64,000 nt of DNA from Yoonia sp. I 8.24 (lineage in GTDB: Bacteria > Pseudomonadota > Alphaproteobacteria > Rhodobacterales > Rhodobacteraceae): contig NZ_JACXGQ010000002.1 in assembly GCF_022096995.1 (NCBI RefSeq), forward strand, positions 248,001 through 312,000, written 5' to 3'. Shown piece by piece: positions 8,203 through 16,031 of the stretch (within the stretch, counting starts at the first letter, position 1; every line of letters starts with the position of its first letter). A program made the position numbers and the translations under genes. The notes under the pieces were generated by a model that was given only the letters and a program-made list of their open reading frames with translations, made no database searches and had not been told where the DNA came from.

Positions 8203-8997
8203 TCATCGCGCATATTTATCCAATAGCTGACTATGGCCCATATAAGTCGAATGGATCAATTCTGCGATGCATGAAATCGAATTATCATCGACCTCGTTGC
8301 GGCAGAAGCTAGCCGCCATTAGGCCAAGCGTGAATTCGCTTCTATCGTAGAATGTCGTTACCTCATCGGTGCCTTCGTCTAGTTCGAAATGGTACTCTGA
8401 GATGTATGGGTTAAATCCAAATCCGGTCGGAACCCCGTCTCTTACACATCTCAACGCGTCTTCTTCTGAACTGCTTGATGATATCGCTAGTGCGAAGGCT
8501 TCAAGCCCGCCCTCTGCGTTAAAGAACACCGCATAGAAACACTCAGCACGGCCATCGTTCATGCCCCCATATCCATAGCCTTGATCGTTGTTGGGTTCAG
8601 CCCTATCAAATGATGTGCCTAATCCAAGGTGACGGAAGTCGCCACTTTTTAAAGCGGATTCGTCCTCAAGATCGTAGATAAAAACCACAAAATTGGCGTC
8701 ATTCGAGATAGGCAAAGATTCGGCGAACATTGTGTTTGGAAAGCCAAGAATATTGATTTCGGTATTCGCGGCGTTGCCGTAATAAATTGTATCTGCAAGC
8801 ACGCGCTGTTGTACCCTAAGGTTCGTGATCCCGATGAATTGCGCCGTGATGCGTTCGGGCCAGTAGGCCACGGATTGACCACCAACTTCAAAAAATACCA
8901 AGCGGTTGGCTGGGTGTTCAAAATGCTGCGGCGTATCTTGAGCCGTTGCTGAAGACGAAAGTAGCATTGCTGTAAATAAAATGGAACTAATGCGCAT
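8203..8997 (-). CDS. Exported protein of unknown function
   Basis: A protein of about 264 residues from the ATG at 8997, chosen because it opens directly into a signal peptide (MRISSILFTAMLLSSSATAQ); a TTG lies 21 nt upstream. The mature part contains a serine run (SSSSSEED) and cysteines in AECFYAVFF, ALRCVRDG, SFCRNEV and SISCIAEL, which could form two disulfides. The last third (CVRDGVPTGFGFNP, then FYDRSEFTLGLM) loosely recalls DUF2927 proteins of Rhodobacteraceae, but this is weak. It lies between the intact vWA tail and displaced fragment C. Confidence 0.6.
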   Translation of the reverse strand: MRISSILFTAMLLSSSATAQDTPQHFEHPANRLVFFEVGGQSVAYWPERITAQFIGITNLRVQQRVLADTIYYGNAANTEINILGFPNTMFAESLPISNDANFVVFIYDLEDESALKSGDFRHLGLGTSFDRAEPNNDQGYGYGGMNDGRAECFYAVFFNAEGGLEAFALAISSSSSEEDALRCVRDGVPTGFGFNPYISEYHFELDEGTDEVTTFYDRSEFTLGLMAASFCRNEVDDNSISCIAELIHSTYMGHSQLLDKYAR

Positions 8998-9042
8998 TTG
9001 ATTACTCTGATCAATCAAGTTCGTTCGGAAAACTTATTTCGC

Positions 9043-9068
9043 CCCACCCTACACAACCGCAGGGTGGG
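9043..9068 (-). terminator. Hairpin behind the vWA gene
   Basis: CCCACCCT (9043-9050) pairs perfectly with AGGGTGGG (9061-9068). On the minus strand it starts 12 nt after the vWA stop and is followed by CGAAATAAGTTTT, an imperfect T-rich tail. It probably ends the sigma-vWA transcript. A covarying copy occurs at 7602-7630. Confidence 0.55.
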
Positions 9069-9080
9069 ACGGAACCGCGA

Positions 9081-11315
9081 TTATTCCGACAGGCTTTGTG
9101 CAAGCCGCATGAGTTGCACGGCCTCGGTCCGGTAGCCGAAATCATCGTCCCCGCGGTTGGCGTTGGCCAGTGCGATGGCGTCGCTGTAGCCCCAGTCGCC
9201 AAGGTAAGTGTCGTCGCGCAGCAATTGCCCGAAACCCGCGATGGCGGCGGCGAAATTGGCCTCTGTACCGGGGATACTTGTCCCCGTGATCGCGGTTTCG
9301 ATCAACTGGCTGGTGTCTTCGCCGGGTGCCTTATAGCGCAGTTTGACAAAGCCCAATTCATCCGATGTCTCCGCAACGGTGTTGGGTGCATAGCGGAGCG
9401 GATCAGACAGTTGCGCGGGGCTGCCCACGGGGGTGATTTCATAGATCGCGGTGACCGTGTGACCCGCGCCGAGTTCCCCGGCATCAACCCGGTCATTGTT
9501 GAAATCCTCGCGGTTCAGCGCGCGGGTCTCATAGCCGATTAACCGGTATTCGGCGACTTGGGCCGGGTTGAATTCAACCTGCACTTTAACGTCGCCCGCA
9601 ATCGGGAAGAGCGCGCCAGAGAGCTGATCCACCAGCACCTTTTGCGCCTCGGACAATGTATCGATAAAGGCCGCCGTGCCGTTGCCGTTTTGGGCGAGCG
9701 CCTGCATCGTCGCGTCATCCAGATTGCCGCGTCCAAAGCCAAGAACGGATAGATAGGTGCCCGTGTCGCGCTTGTCCGCGATAAAGTCTTTGAGCGCATC
9801 GGGATTGTTGATCCCGACGTTAAAATCCCCATCCGTGGCAAGGATCACGCGGCTCACCTCGCCATCTTCGGCCATCGTGTCGGCTACGGCATAGGCCTGT
9901 TCCAACCCGCCTTGCCCATTGGTCGATCCACCTGCGCCTAGCGACTGCAGCGCTTCCAAGATCGTCGCGCGGTCAAAGGCCGCCGTGGGCGCGAGCACCT
10001 GCCCGGCGCTGCCCGCATATTCGACAATTGCGATCTGATCCTCTGGGCGCAGTTGATCCAGCATGATCCGGAATGATTGTTTCAGCAGCGGCAGTTTTTC
10101 TGGCTGGTTCATTGATCCTGACGTGTCGATCAAAAACACAAGGTTCAGCGGTGGCCGATCATCAAGCGCAGGCATCTGCCCTTGCAGCGCGATATGCACC
10201 AATTGCGTGTCTGGGTTCCATGGCGTTTCAAAGCTGGAAACGGTCGTGCGGAACGGGCTGTCATCTTCGGGGGCAGGGTAGGCATAGGGGAAATAGTTCA
10301 CCATTTCTTCAATCCGCACCGCATCTGCGGGGGGTAGATGACCGCGTGATAGGGACGAGCGCACGACAGAATAGGATGCCGTGTCGACATCGATAGAAAA
10401 GCTCGAAACCGGATCGTCAGAGGTGATTTTCAGCGGGTTTGTTGCCGCGTTGGCGTAGGTTTCGGTGTTTAGCAATAGTGCATGGCGGTCTGTGTTCGGT
10501 GTACTTGCTTCGTCAGGCCCACTATAGCCCAGTGTTGCTGTGCCAGAAAATGATACGCCCGATCTCGCCGGAGCCGCACGGCTGAGAGCCTCGGCCATGA
10601 CTGGGGCTTCGGGTGCGGCCATTGTCATGTCATCAAGTGTAGCATTAAAATCTCCGCGCAAAATTTCGGGCGATCCAGCGGCGTCTGATTGCTCGATAGG
10701 TTCAGGAGACATATCGCCCGCAGCCACAAGACCGCCAACGTCCAGGGTACCTAACTGCTCGGTATCCAACGCTTCCCAATGCTCTTTGAGGCCGTCATGT
10801 ACTGCTGCCACATCAACGGATGATCCCATATCTAAGTCAGCGGTAAGTGCTGGTTCCTCCGACATAGGCTCGGCAACGTTGTCAGTCAGATCGCGTGCGG
10901 AGGCATCCGCGCGTGGCGTATCGATTTGTTCAATTTCATTGATCGGGATGTTGTCGTCGCTTTGCGCGGCGCTATTCTCTGGCTCGGGCGCTGGTATCGG
11001 CGTTGGGTAGAAATCACGATTGTTAGGGTTCAACAGGTCTTGGCCCGCTGGTGTCAGCACCAGAAACCCGCAGGCTACGATGGCCGTCGTTGTAGTCAGC
11101 GCCGCTTTTGATGTCAGTGAATTCAGCATATTTTTTACTCCTGTCCAAAGGCGATTACGCCCGGTTACAGGGGTGGGACGCGGCTGCGCGCGTGATCCTT
11201 GGAGATCGTCAAAGTTTTTCTGTGCAAGTGCGAGATTCTCTGCACGGCGCGCGGCATCAGCGCGCGGTGTCGCGACATCCATCATGGATTTGAGATCATC
11301 GAGGTCGTCGGTCAT
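9081..11315 (-). CDS. Single-span membrane protein with extracytoplasmic vWA domain (YfbK-like)
   Basis: A 744-residue protein. Residues 1-70 are charged and probably cytoplasmic; 71-88 form one membrane span; 100-300 are a low-complexity acidic linker; a vWA N-terminal domain covers about 300-385; the vWA domain with an intact MIDAS motif DTSGS at 397-401 follows; the end matches the DUF3520/YfbK C-terminal region and finishes with RTEAVQLMRLAQSLSE. Its start overlaps the stop of an ECF sigma factor gene by 4 nt. A cytoplasmic tail, one span and a large outer domain encoded behind an ECF sigma factor is the layout of an anti-sigma sensor, but no known anti-sigma motif is visible. Its 3' end has been copied downstream. 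Confidence 0.87.
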   Translation of the reverse strand: MTDDLDDLKSMMDVATPRADAARRAENLALAQKNFDDLQGSRAQPRPTPVTGRNRLWTGVKNMLNSLTSKAALTTTTAIVACGFLVLTPAGQDLLNPNNRDFYPTPIPAPEPENSAAQSDDNIPINEIEQIDTPRADASARDLTDNVAEPMSEEPALTADLDMGSSVDVAAVHDGLKEHWEALDTEQLGTLDVGGLVAAGDMSPEPIEQSDAAGSPEILRGDFNATLDDMTMAAPEAPVMAEALSRAAPARSGVSFSGTATLGYSGPDEASTPNTDRHALLLNTETYANAATNPLKITSDDPVSSFSIDVDTASYSVVRSSLSRGHLPPADAVRIEEMVNYFPYAYPAPEDDSPFRTTVSSFETPWNPDTQLVHIALQGQMPALDDRPPLNLVFLIDTSGSMNQPEKLPLLKQSFRIMLDQLRPEDQIAIVEYAGSAGQVLAPTAAFDRATILEALQSLGAGGSTNGQGGLEQAYAVADTMAEDGEVSRVILATDGDFNVGINNPDALKDFIADKRDTGTYLSVLGFGRGNLDDATMQALAQNGNGTAAFIDTLSEAQKVLVDQLSGALFPIAGDVKVQVEFNPAQVAEYRLIGYETRALNREDFNNDRVDAGELGAGHTVTAIYEITPVGSPAQLSDPLRYAPNTVAETSDELGFVKLRYKAPGEDTSQLIETAITGTSIPGTEANFAAAIAGFGQLLRDDTYLGDWGYSDAIALANANRGDDDFGYRTEAVQLMRLAQSLSE

Positions 11316-11854
11316 AGCGCGTCCTCCTTTTCTTTGATTGCGCGCAGTGCTTTTTTGGCTTCGGATATGCGCCAGCTAATCGTGCCTTCGGACACGCCTA
11401 AAATCTCGGCGGTTTGGGCGTGGGTCATGTCATCAAGCACAAGCGCAAGCGTGTCGCGCAGGTGTTCGTTCAATTGGTTCATCGCGGCGGTCAGCCAGTC
11501 AATTTGTTCCGCCATGTCTTTGTTCGTTTCTACCCTAGCGATCTCCCAATCGCCCCAACCTGTTGTGGCCTTCATATATGTCGCGCGCTTGCGGCGGCGA
11601 TCGTGGGCGGCGTTAATTGCAACGCGGTAGAGCCATGTGGTGACTTTTGCGCGGCGTTGGTAGCTGGCCAGTTTCGCGGGCAGGGCGGCGCAGATGTCTT
11701 GCGTCAAATCTTCGGCCTCGGCCCGCGCACCGGTCAGCCGAAAGCAAAAGGCAAACAGCCGATCATAGTGCCGATCCAGCAGGCTTGCAAAAGCCTGCCC
11801 ATCACCATTTGCAGCCGCAGCCGCGAGATCTTCATCACTGGTTGTCATACGCAT
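11312..11854 (-). CDS. ECF RNA polymerase sigma factor
   Basis: A sigma-70 family factor of about 180 residues with only regions 2 and 4. Region 2 shows HYDRLFAFCFRLTGARAEAEDLTQDICAAL (broken across this text), and region 4 shows LVLDDMTHAQTAEILGVSEG followed by TISWRISEAKKAL, the DNA-recognition helix. Starts at 11854 or 11848 (both ATG) are possible, with a GTG at 11857. ECF factors are held inactive by a partner; the overlapping vWA gene is the obvious candidate partner here. No clear autoregulated promoter could be recognised upstream. Confidence 0.9.
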   Translation of the reverse strand: MRMTTSDEDLAAAAANGDGQAFASLLDRHYDRLFAFCFRLTGARAEAEDLTQDICAALPAKLASYQRRAKVTTWLYRVAINAAHDRRRKRATYMKATTGWGDWEIARVETNKDMAEQIDWLTAAMNQLNEHLRDTLALVLDDMTHAQTAEILGVSEGTISWRISEAKKALRAIKEKEDAL

Positions 11855-12010
11855 CACAATTGGTTGGACGCGGACGAAACGTCAATCCTTGGCGGGATTA
11901 TCACTATTTTGCGAAGTTGTTGATATCCTGTCGGACGGAATAGGATGAACTAAGCTGTTAGTGTCAGATAATCCCCAGCCTATAGCGTCCCTTACAACGA
12001 AATCTTATAC

Positions 12011-12046
12011 GCCCCGCATAGCGCACTGATGTCTGTTTTGCGGGGC
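12011..12046. other. Stem-loop in the gap before the sigma factor gene
   Basis: GCCCCGC (12011-12017) pairs with GCGGGGC (12040-12046) in the 217 bp between the sigma factor gene and the merR-type gene. It lies just downstream of the merR-type stop. No T-run follows on either strand. Nothing else was recognised in this gap. Confidence 0.3.
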
Positions 12047-12071
12047 AAAGCGGAATTTACTATGAAACAAC

Positions 12072-12446
12072 TCAATGGCCGCTTAGGGTGGACAGGCCAT
12101 TTCGCAAATTCGCCAACCTGTCGAGGACAGCGGAGCGTTTTTCGTCGAGTTCCGCTCTGAGCCGATCAATATTTTCAAGCTTTTCGGTCAACTTCTCAAT
12201 GCCGCCCTCGCAAGGGCCAGTAGTTTCATCCGAAAGGCACTCGCTCATGGCGCGGATTTCACGGGTCGAGAAACCGGTCGCAATAAGATCGCGGATGCGG
12301 CCAGCTCTTCGCAGGTCGGCATCACTATATCTACGATAGCCATTTCGCGTTCGACTGACGTCTAAAAGGCCTTCTTGCTCGTAGTGACGCAACATCCGCT
12401 GGGTTATCCCCAATCGTTCCGCAGCTTCCTTTGCTTGCATACCCAA
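12072..12446 (-). CDS. MerR family transcriptional regulator
   Basis: A 124-residue regulator. The N-terminal winged HTH (MQAKEAAERLGITQRMLRHY, then EQEGLLDVSRTRNGYRRYSD) is typical of MerR, followed by a dimerisation helix with leucine spacing (about 80-118). It has one cysteine pair candidate (C at about 69 and 77), so redox, metal or drug sensing are all possible. It lies behind a SnoaL-like gene whose promoter has a MerR-type dyad with a long spacer. The regulator therefore probably controls that gene. The ATG at 12440 (third codon) is an alternative start. Confidence 0.88.
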   Translation of the reverse strand: MGMQAKEAAERLGITQRMLRHYEQEGLLDVSRTRNGYRRYSDADLRRAGRIRDLIATGFSTREIRAMSECLSDETTGPCEGGIEKLTEKLENIDRLRAELDEKRSAVLDRLANLRNGLSTLSGH

Positions 12447-12496
12447 TCCTCCATCAGCATTTCACCATATGTAAGTGTTGTGGATGTAAATCAAGG

Positions 12497-12532
12497 GCGG
12501 CCCGGATGGCTTCAATCAGTCATCCGGGCCGC
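12497..12532. other. Strong stem-loop between SnoaL-like gene and merR-type gene
   Basis: GCGGCCCGGATG (12497-12508) pairs perfectly with CATCCGGGCCGC (12521-12532). On the transcribed (minus) strand a T5 run lies before the hairpin, just after the SnoaL-like stop, rather than after it, so it is not a canonical terminator. It may limit read-through into the regulator gene. Confidence 0.5.
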
Positions 12533-12538
12533 GAAAAA

Positions 12539-12937
12539 TCAGGCCATTTCTGTATCAGGTCGGCTGAAATTTACTTCTCGCATCACCTGCCAGCGGTCAT
12601 CTTCGAATACGAAGTCAATGCTCAGGTCAATATGCATCTTGGGACCACCCAAAGGAATCTTTCGGGAGATAAGCACATGACCACGGTCTCCGCTCGCGGT
12701 CAGACTGTGGATCTTGGACCACATATGATCCTCAGGAACTTCTTCTTTGAACATCTCCTTCAGCATCCCTAGGACTTCTTGCTTTTTCAAACTCATCAGG
12801 CGTCCGTCGATACCCAAATTCATCACAACGAGGTCTTCGTGGTAGATGTTATCCAGTTCTGCTATGTTTGCGCTGACTCCATATTTCATCAGGTCTTGTA
12901 CTTTGGCGTGTAGCCCATCCGTGGTGTTCATTGTCAT
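12539..12937 (-). CDS. SnoaL/NTF2-like small protein
   Basis: A 132-residue protein with the NTF2-like cone pattern: an N-terminal helix (LHAKVQDLMKYGVSANIAEL), then D-N-I-Y-H-E-D-L-V-V-M-N strand and a long beta sheet ending FVFEDDRWQVMREVNFSRPD. NTF2-like/SnoaL proteins are diverse small enzymes or ligand-binding proteins, often stress-induced. A GGAG lies 10 nt before the ATG at 12937, and a second ATG is at 12931. The promoter upstream carries a MerR-type dyad, so induction by the adjacent regulator is likely. The substrate is unknown. Confidence 0.75.
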   Translation of the reverse strand: MTMNTTDGLHAKVQDLMKYGVSANIAELDNIYHEDLVVMNLGIDGRLMSLKKQEVLGMLKEMFKEEVPEDHMWSKIHSLTASGDRGHVLISRKIPLGGPKMHIDLSIDFVFEDDRWQVMREVNFSRPDTEMA

Positions 12938-12984
12938 GTCGCGTGTTCTCCTGAGTGCGAATCGTGAATTCTACGAAAGGCACG

Positions 12985-13015
12985 TCTAGCACCTTGACGC
13001 TAACGTCATGGTCAA
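12985..13015 (-). promoter_or_regulatory. MerR-type promoter/operator
   Basis: On the minus strand a -35 TTGACC (13015-13010) is separated by 19 bp from a weak -10 GCTAGA (12990-12985). TTGAC (12994-12998 on plus) and GTCAA (13011-13015) form a dyad with 12 bp between arms. An overlong 19-bp spacer with a central dyad is the hallmark of promoters activated by DNA distortion by MerR proteins. It drives the SnoaL-like gene starting at 12937. Confidence 0.7.
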
Positions 13016-13221
13016 TGGTTGTTTTTAACAAAGCCGAAGATATTCTGAAAACCTGCCGTTCGTGCGAAGCGCAGCATCGGTCAAGATGGGCTCAATCCGT
13101 CATTCGCTGCGCGGCGCACTCATGTCTGCCTTATTAACGTGTCCGCGCAGCGATATCGGTTTTGAGAGAATGGAATGCCTTTACGTAAGTCGTGATGCAG
13201 GCATTTAAGTCATTGCTTTAT

Positions 13222-14715
13222 TTACACCTGCGTACAAATATATTTCATCTCGAGGTAGTCTTCGATCCCATGCGATGATCCTTCGCGGCCGAGACCAGAT
13301 TGTTTGACGCCGCCAAAGGGGGCGACTTCGGTTGAAATGATCCCGGTGTTCACTCCGACAATCCCGTATTCCAGCGCTTCGGCGACTTTGGTCACGCGCG
13401 ACAGGTCCTTGGCGTAGAAATACGAGGCCAACCCAAAAATCGTGTCGTTGGCTTGGAAAATTACGTCGTCTTCGTCTTCGAACATGAATAGCGGTGCGAA
13501 GGGGCCAAAGGTTTCATCGGTGGTAACGGTCATGTCTTTGGTGGCGTTGCTAATGATGGTTGGCTCAAAGAACAAACCGCCCAGATCATGAGGTTTGCCG
13601 CCTGTCAAAACAGTTGCTCCTTTGGCGCGCGCATCGTCGAGATGGTTTTGCACTTTATCAATGGCTTTGGCTTCTATCAGTGGGCCTAGGGACGTGCCGT
13701 CTGCCAGTCCGTCACCAACGCGCAGCGCTTTGACGGCGGCGGTGAATTTTGCGGCGAAGGTGTCGTAGACCCCTTTTTGTACGTAAATCCGGTTAGCGCA
13801 GACGCAGGTTTGCCCGTTGTTCCGGAACTTGCAGGCGATGGCACCTTCGACGGCAGCATCAAGATCGGCATCATCAAAGACGATAAACGGCGCGTTGCCG
13901 CCCAGTTCCATACTGCATTTCATCACCTGATCGGCGGCTTGGCGTAGCAGAATGCGCCCGACTTGGGTTGATCCGGTAAAGGTCAGTTTGCGGACAATTG
14001 GGTTTTCGCAAAACTCTTTGCCGATGCCATCGGCATCGTCAGAGGTGACTACCGAAAACAGCCCCTTTGGCACGCCTGCTTCTTCAGCAAGTTTCGCCAT
14101 CGCGAGCGCGGAAAGCGGGGTTTGTGATGCGGGGCGTACAACGAACGCGCATCCGGCGGCCAGCGCGGGGGCGACCTTGCGCGCGATCATCGCATTGGGA
14201 AAATTCCAAGGAGTGATCCCGGCGGCGACACCGATGGGTTGTTTGATCACGGTGATCCGTTTGTCGGGCATATGGCCGGGAATGGTTTCGCCGTAAATGC
14301 GCTTGGCCTCTTCACCGAACCATTCGATGAAGGATGCGCCATAAGCAACTTCGCCGCGGGCTTCAGCCAGCGGTTTGCCCTGTTCGGCCGTCATGATGAT
14401 GGCAAGATCTTCTTGGTGTGCCATCAGTAGATCAAACCATTTCCGCAGAATTTGCGCGCGTTCTTTGGCGGCGCGGGCCGCCCATGATTTTTGAGCTTTT
14501 TCAGCGGCTGCAATGGTGCTGTTGACCTCTGCGCGGGTCAGGTCCGGCACGCTTGCGATCACATCGCCACGTGCCGGGTTGATGACGTCGAAACTTGCGC
14601 GCCCTTGGGCCAAAACCCAATCGCCCGCGAAAAACGCTGCCTCGCAAAGCAGATCAGGGCGTGTAAGCATAGATTTTAGATTGGTTGATTTATCAAGCAT
14701 GGTAGGCTCCGTCAT
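13222..14715 (-). CDS. gabD: NAD(P)-dependent succinate-semialdehyde dehydrogenase-type aldehyde dehydrogenase
   Basis: A 497-residue aldehyde dehydrogenase. The catalytic Cys is in NNGQTCVCANRIYVQKG, the general-base Glu in MELGGNAPFIVF, and the cofactor region in PWNFPNAMIARKVAPALAAG (20 residues). The C-terminal GLGREGSSHGIEDYLEMKY ending is typical of GabD-class enzymes, which oxidise succinate semialdehyde to succinate. The double Cys in the active-site loop is common in this class. The ATG at 14700 (MLDKST) is an alternative start and may be the true one. No gabT is adjacent; the gene stands alone, divergent from an esterase gene. Confidence 0.85.
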   Translation of the reverse strand: MTEPTMLDKSTNLKSMLTRPDLLCEAAFFAGDWVLAQGRASFDVINPARGDVIASVPDLTRAEVNSTIAAAEKAQKSWAARAAKERAQILRKWFDLLMAHQEDLAIIMTAEQGKPLAEARGEVAYGASFIEWFGEEAKRIYGETIPGHMPDKRITVIKQPIGVAAGITPWNFPNAMIARKVAPALAAGCAFVVRPASQTPLSALAMAKLAEEAGVPKGLFSVVTSDDADGIGKEFCENPIVRKLTFTGSTQVGRILLRQAADQVMKCSMELGGNAPFIVFDDADLDAAVEGAIACKFRNNGQTCVCANRIYVQKGVYDTFAAKFTAAVKALRVGDGLADGTSLGPLIEAKAIDKVQNHLDDARAKGATVLTGGKPHDLGGLFFEPTIISNATKDMTVTTDETFGPFAPLFMFEDEDDVIFQANDTIFGLASYFYAKDLSRVTKVAEALEYGIVGVNTGIISTEVAPFGGVKQSGLGREGSSHGIEDYLEMKYICTQV

Positions 14716-14763
14716 GTTTCGTGCTATCTGACCTGTCTGCGGCGGGCGCGTAAAGGGGGGCTG

Positions 14764-15549
14764 ATGGAATTAGACGATGCATATGCGAACGCCGCCCATA
14801 TCCCGGATGGCGCGCGCTATCCCGATAGATGGGCGGAAGAAGCCGCACAGTTTCGCGCAAACGCGTTGTGCGCGTTGGATATCGCATATGGCGAAGGGCC
14901 GCGCGCGCGGTTCGATCTGTTTCACCCTGCGCGGCTTGCACGCGGCGTAGTCGTTTTTGTGCACGGGGGTTATTGGCGGATGTTCGACAAATCCTATTGG
15001 TCGCACCTGGCGGCAGGGTCACTTGCACAGGGCTGGGCAGTGGCGATTGTGTCCTATGATCTATGTCCGCAAGCCACCATCACCCAAATTGGCGACCAGG
15101 TCGCCACAGCGGTCAACGTGATTGCCCAAAGGGTATCTGGTCCGATTCGGCTGACAGGGCATTCGGCGGGTGGTCAGTTGGTTGCGCGTTTGGGCGCAAT
15201 CGGACCGAATGCTGCTTGGAAAACACGGCTTGCGGGTATTGTCCCGATCTCACCCGTTGCAGATTTGACACCATTGCTTAACACCTCAATGAACGCTGAT
15301 CTGCGGCTGGGCGCGCAGGAGGCGCGCGCGCAAAGCCCGGTATATATGCCAGCACCAGAATGCCCAGTAACCGTTTGGGTGGGGTCCGACGAACGCCCTG
15401 TCTTTATTGAGCAATCGCAGCGCCTTGCACAGCATTGGGGGTGCGAAATTTATGTTGATCCAGTCAAACACCACTTTGATGTGATCGCGGGGCTTACGAT
15501 GCCAAGCAGCCCGCTGACGCTGGCGGTTTGCTGCGGGCATCTAGCGTGA
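14764..15549 (+). CDS. Arylformamidase-like alpha/beta hydrolase
   Basis: A 261-residue alpha/beta hydrolase. The oxyanion-hole motif HGGYW (about residue 67) and nucleophile elbow GHSAGG (about 134-139) are those of kynurenine formamidase-type enzymes; the acid (WVGSDERPVF) and His (KHHFDVI) complete the triad. These enzymes hydrolyse N-formylkynurenine in tryptophan breakdown, but relatives act on other esters and amides. No kynureninase or tryptophan dioxygenase gene is in the window, so the substrate is uncertain. It is divergent from the aldehyde dehydrogenase gene with a 48 bp intergenic region. Confidence 0.78.
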   Translation: MELDDAYANAAHIPDGARYPDRWAEEAAQFRANALCALDIAYGEGPRARFDLFHPARLARGVVVFVHGGYWRMFDKSYWSHLAAGSLAQGWAVAIVSYDLCPQATITQIGDQVATAVNVIAQRVSGPIRLTGHSAGGQLVARLGAIGPNAAWKTRLAGIVPISPVADLTPLLNTSMNADLRLGAQEARAQSPVYMPAPECPVTVWVGSDERPVFIEQSQRLAQHWGCEIYVDPVKHHFDVIAGLTMPSSPLTLAVCCGHLA

Positions 15550-15658
15550 TCGGACCAAAGACTAGATAGCGTTTTTGTGACATGCTAAGCCATTCATGGA
15601 ATCTAAATTGTGCCTGTTGTATGAATGTGCGGCAGGTAGTGCCGTCATGAGGGTAAAG

Positions 15659-15979
15659 ATGAAGAATAAAATGACTGTCCGGATACTGGCTATGGTGGCA
15701 GCCGCAACCGCGCTGGCGGGCTGCGAGACAACTGGTGAGGGGAACGGAATCACTGACGGTGGATACGATGGTGGGCCATTGGTCGATGGTGTTGCAAACA
15801 TCTGGATCGATCCTGATGGCTGTCAGCATTGGTATGTCGATGACGGCCTTGAAGGATATATGTCGCCGCGCTTGAACCGCGATGGTACGCCACGGTGTCA
15901 AGATGAACGCGGCGAGATTGTTCTCAAAGACGGTACCACAATGATGACCGAACAAGAACCAGCGCTTCCTACGACCTAA
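15659..15979 (+). CDS. Small putative lipoprotein
   Basis: A 106-residue protein starting at the ATG at 15659, with a GAGGG site about 6 nt upstream. The signal peptide ends with the lipobox LAGC, so the mature protein would be lipidated at Cys about residue 19 (LAMVAAATALAGCETT). The mature part is Gly/Asp-rich, with two further cysteines (DGCQHWYVDDG and PRCQDERGE). I recognise it as a small secreted protein type often seen in Rhodobacteraceae, but no function is known. A strong terminator follows at 16002. Confidence 0.7.
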   Translation: MKNKMTVRILAMVAAATALAGCETTGEGNGITDGGYDGGPLVDGVANIWIDPDGCQHWYVDDGLEGYMSPRLNRDGTPRCQDERGEIVLKDGTTMMTEQEPALPTT

Positions 15980-16001
15980 GCGCGCATGATACCCTAAAAT
16001 C

Positions 16002-16031
16002 GGCGCCCCAATCGGGCGCCTTTTTTGTTTT
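16002..16031 (+). terminator. Rho-independent terminator
   Basis: GGCGCCC (16002-16008) pairs with GGGCGCC (16014-16020) around a 5 nt loop and is followed by TTTTTTGTTTT. It ends the lipoprotein transcript and overlaps the end of the convergent RNase T2 gene. Confidence 0.9.

Noticed and set aside
12497..12532. Strong hairpin as a standard rho-independent terminator
   Set aside because: On the transcribed strand the T-run lies before the stem rather than after it, so I list it only as a stem-loop.
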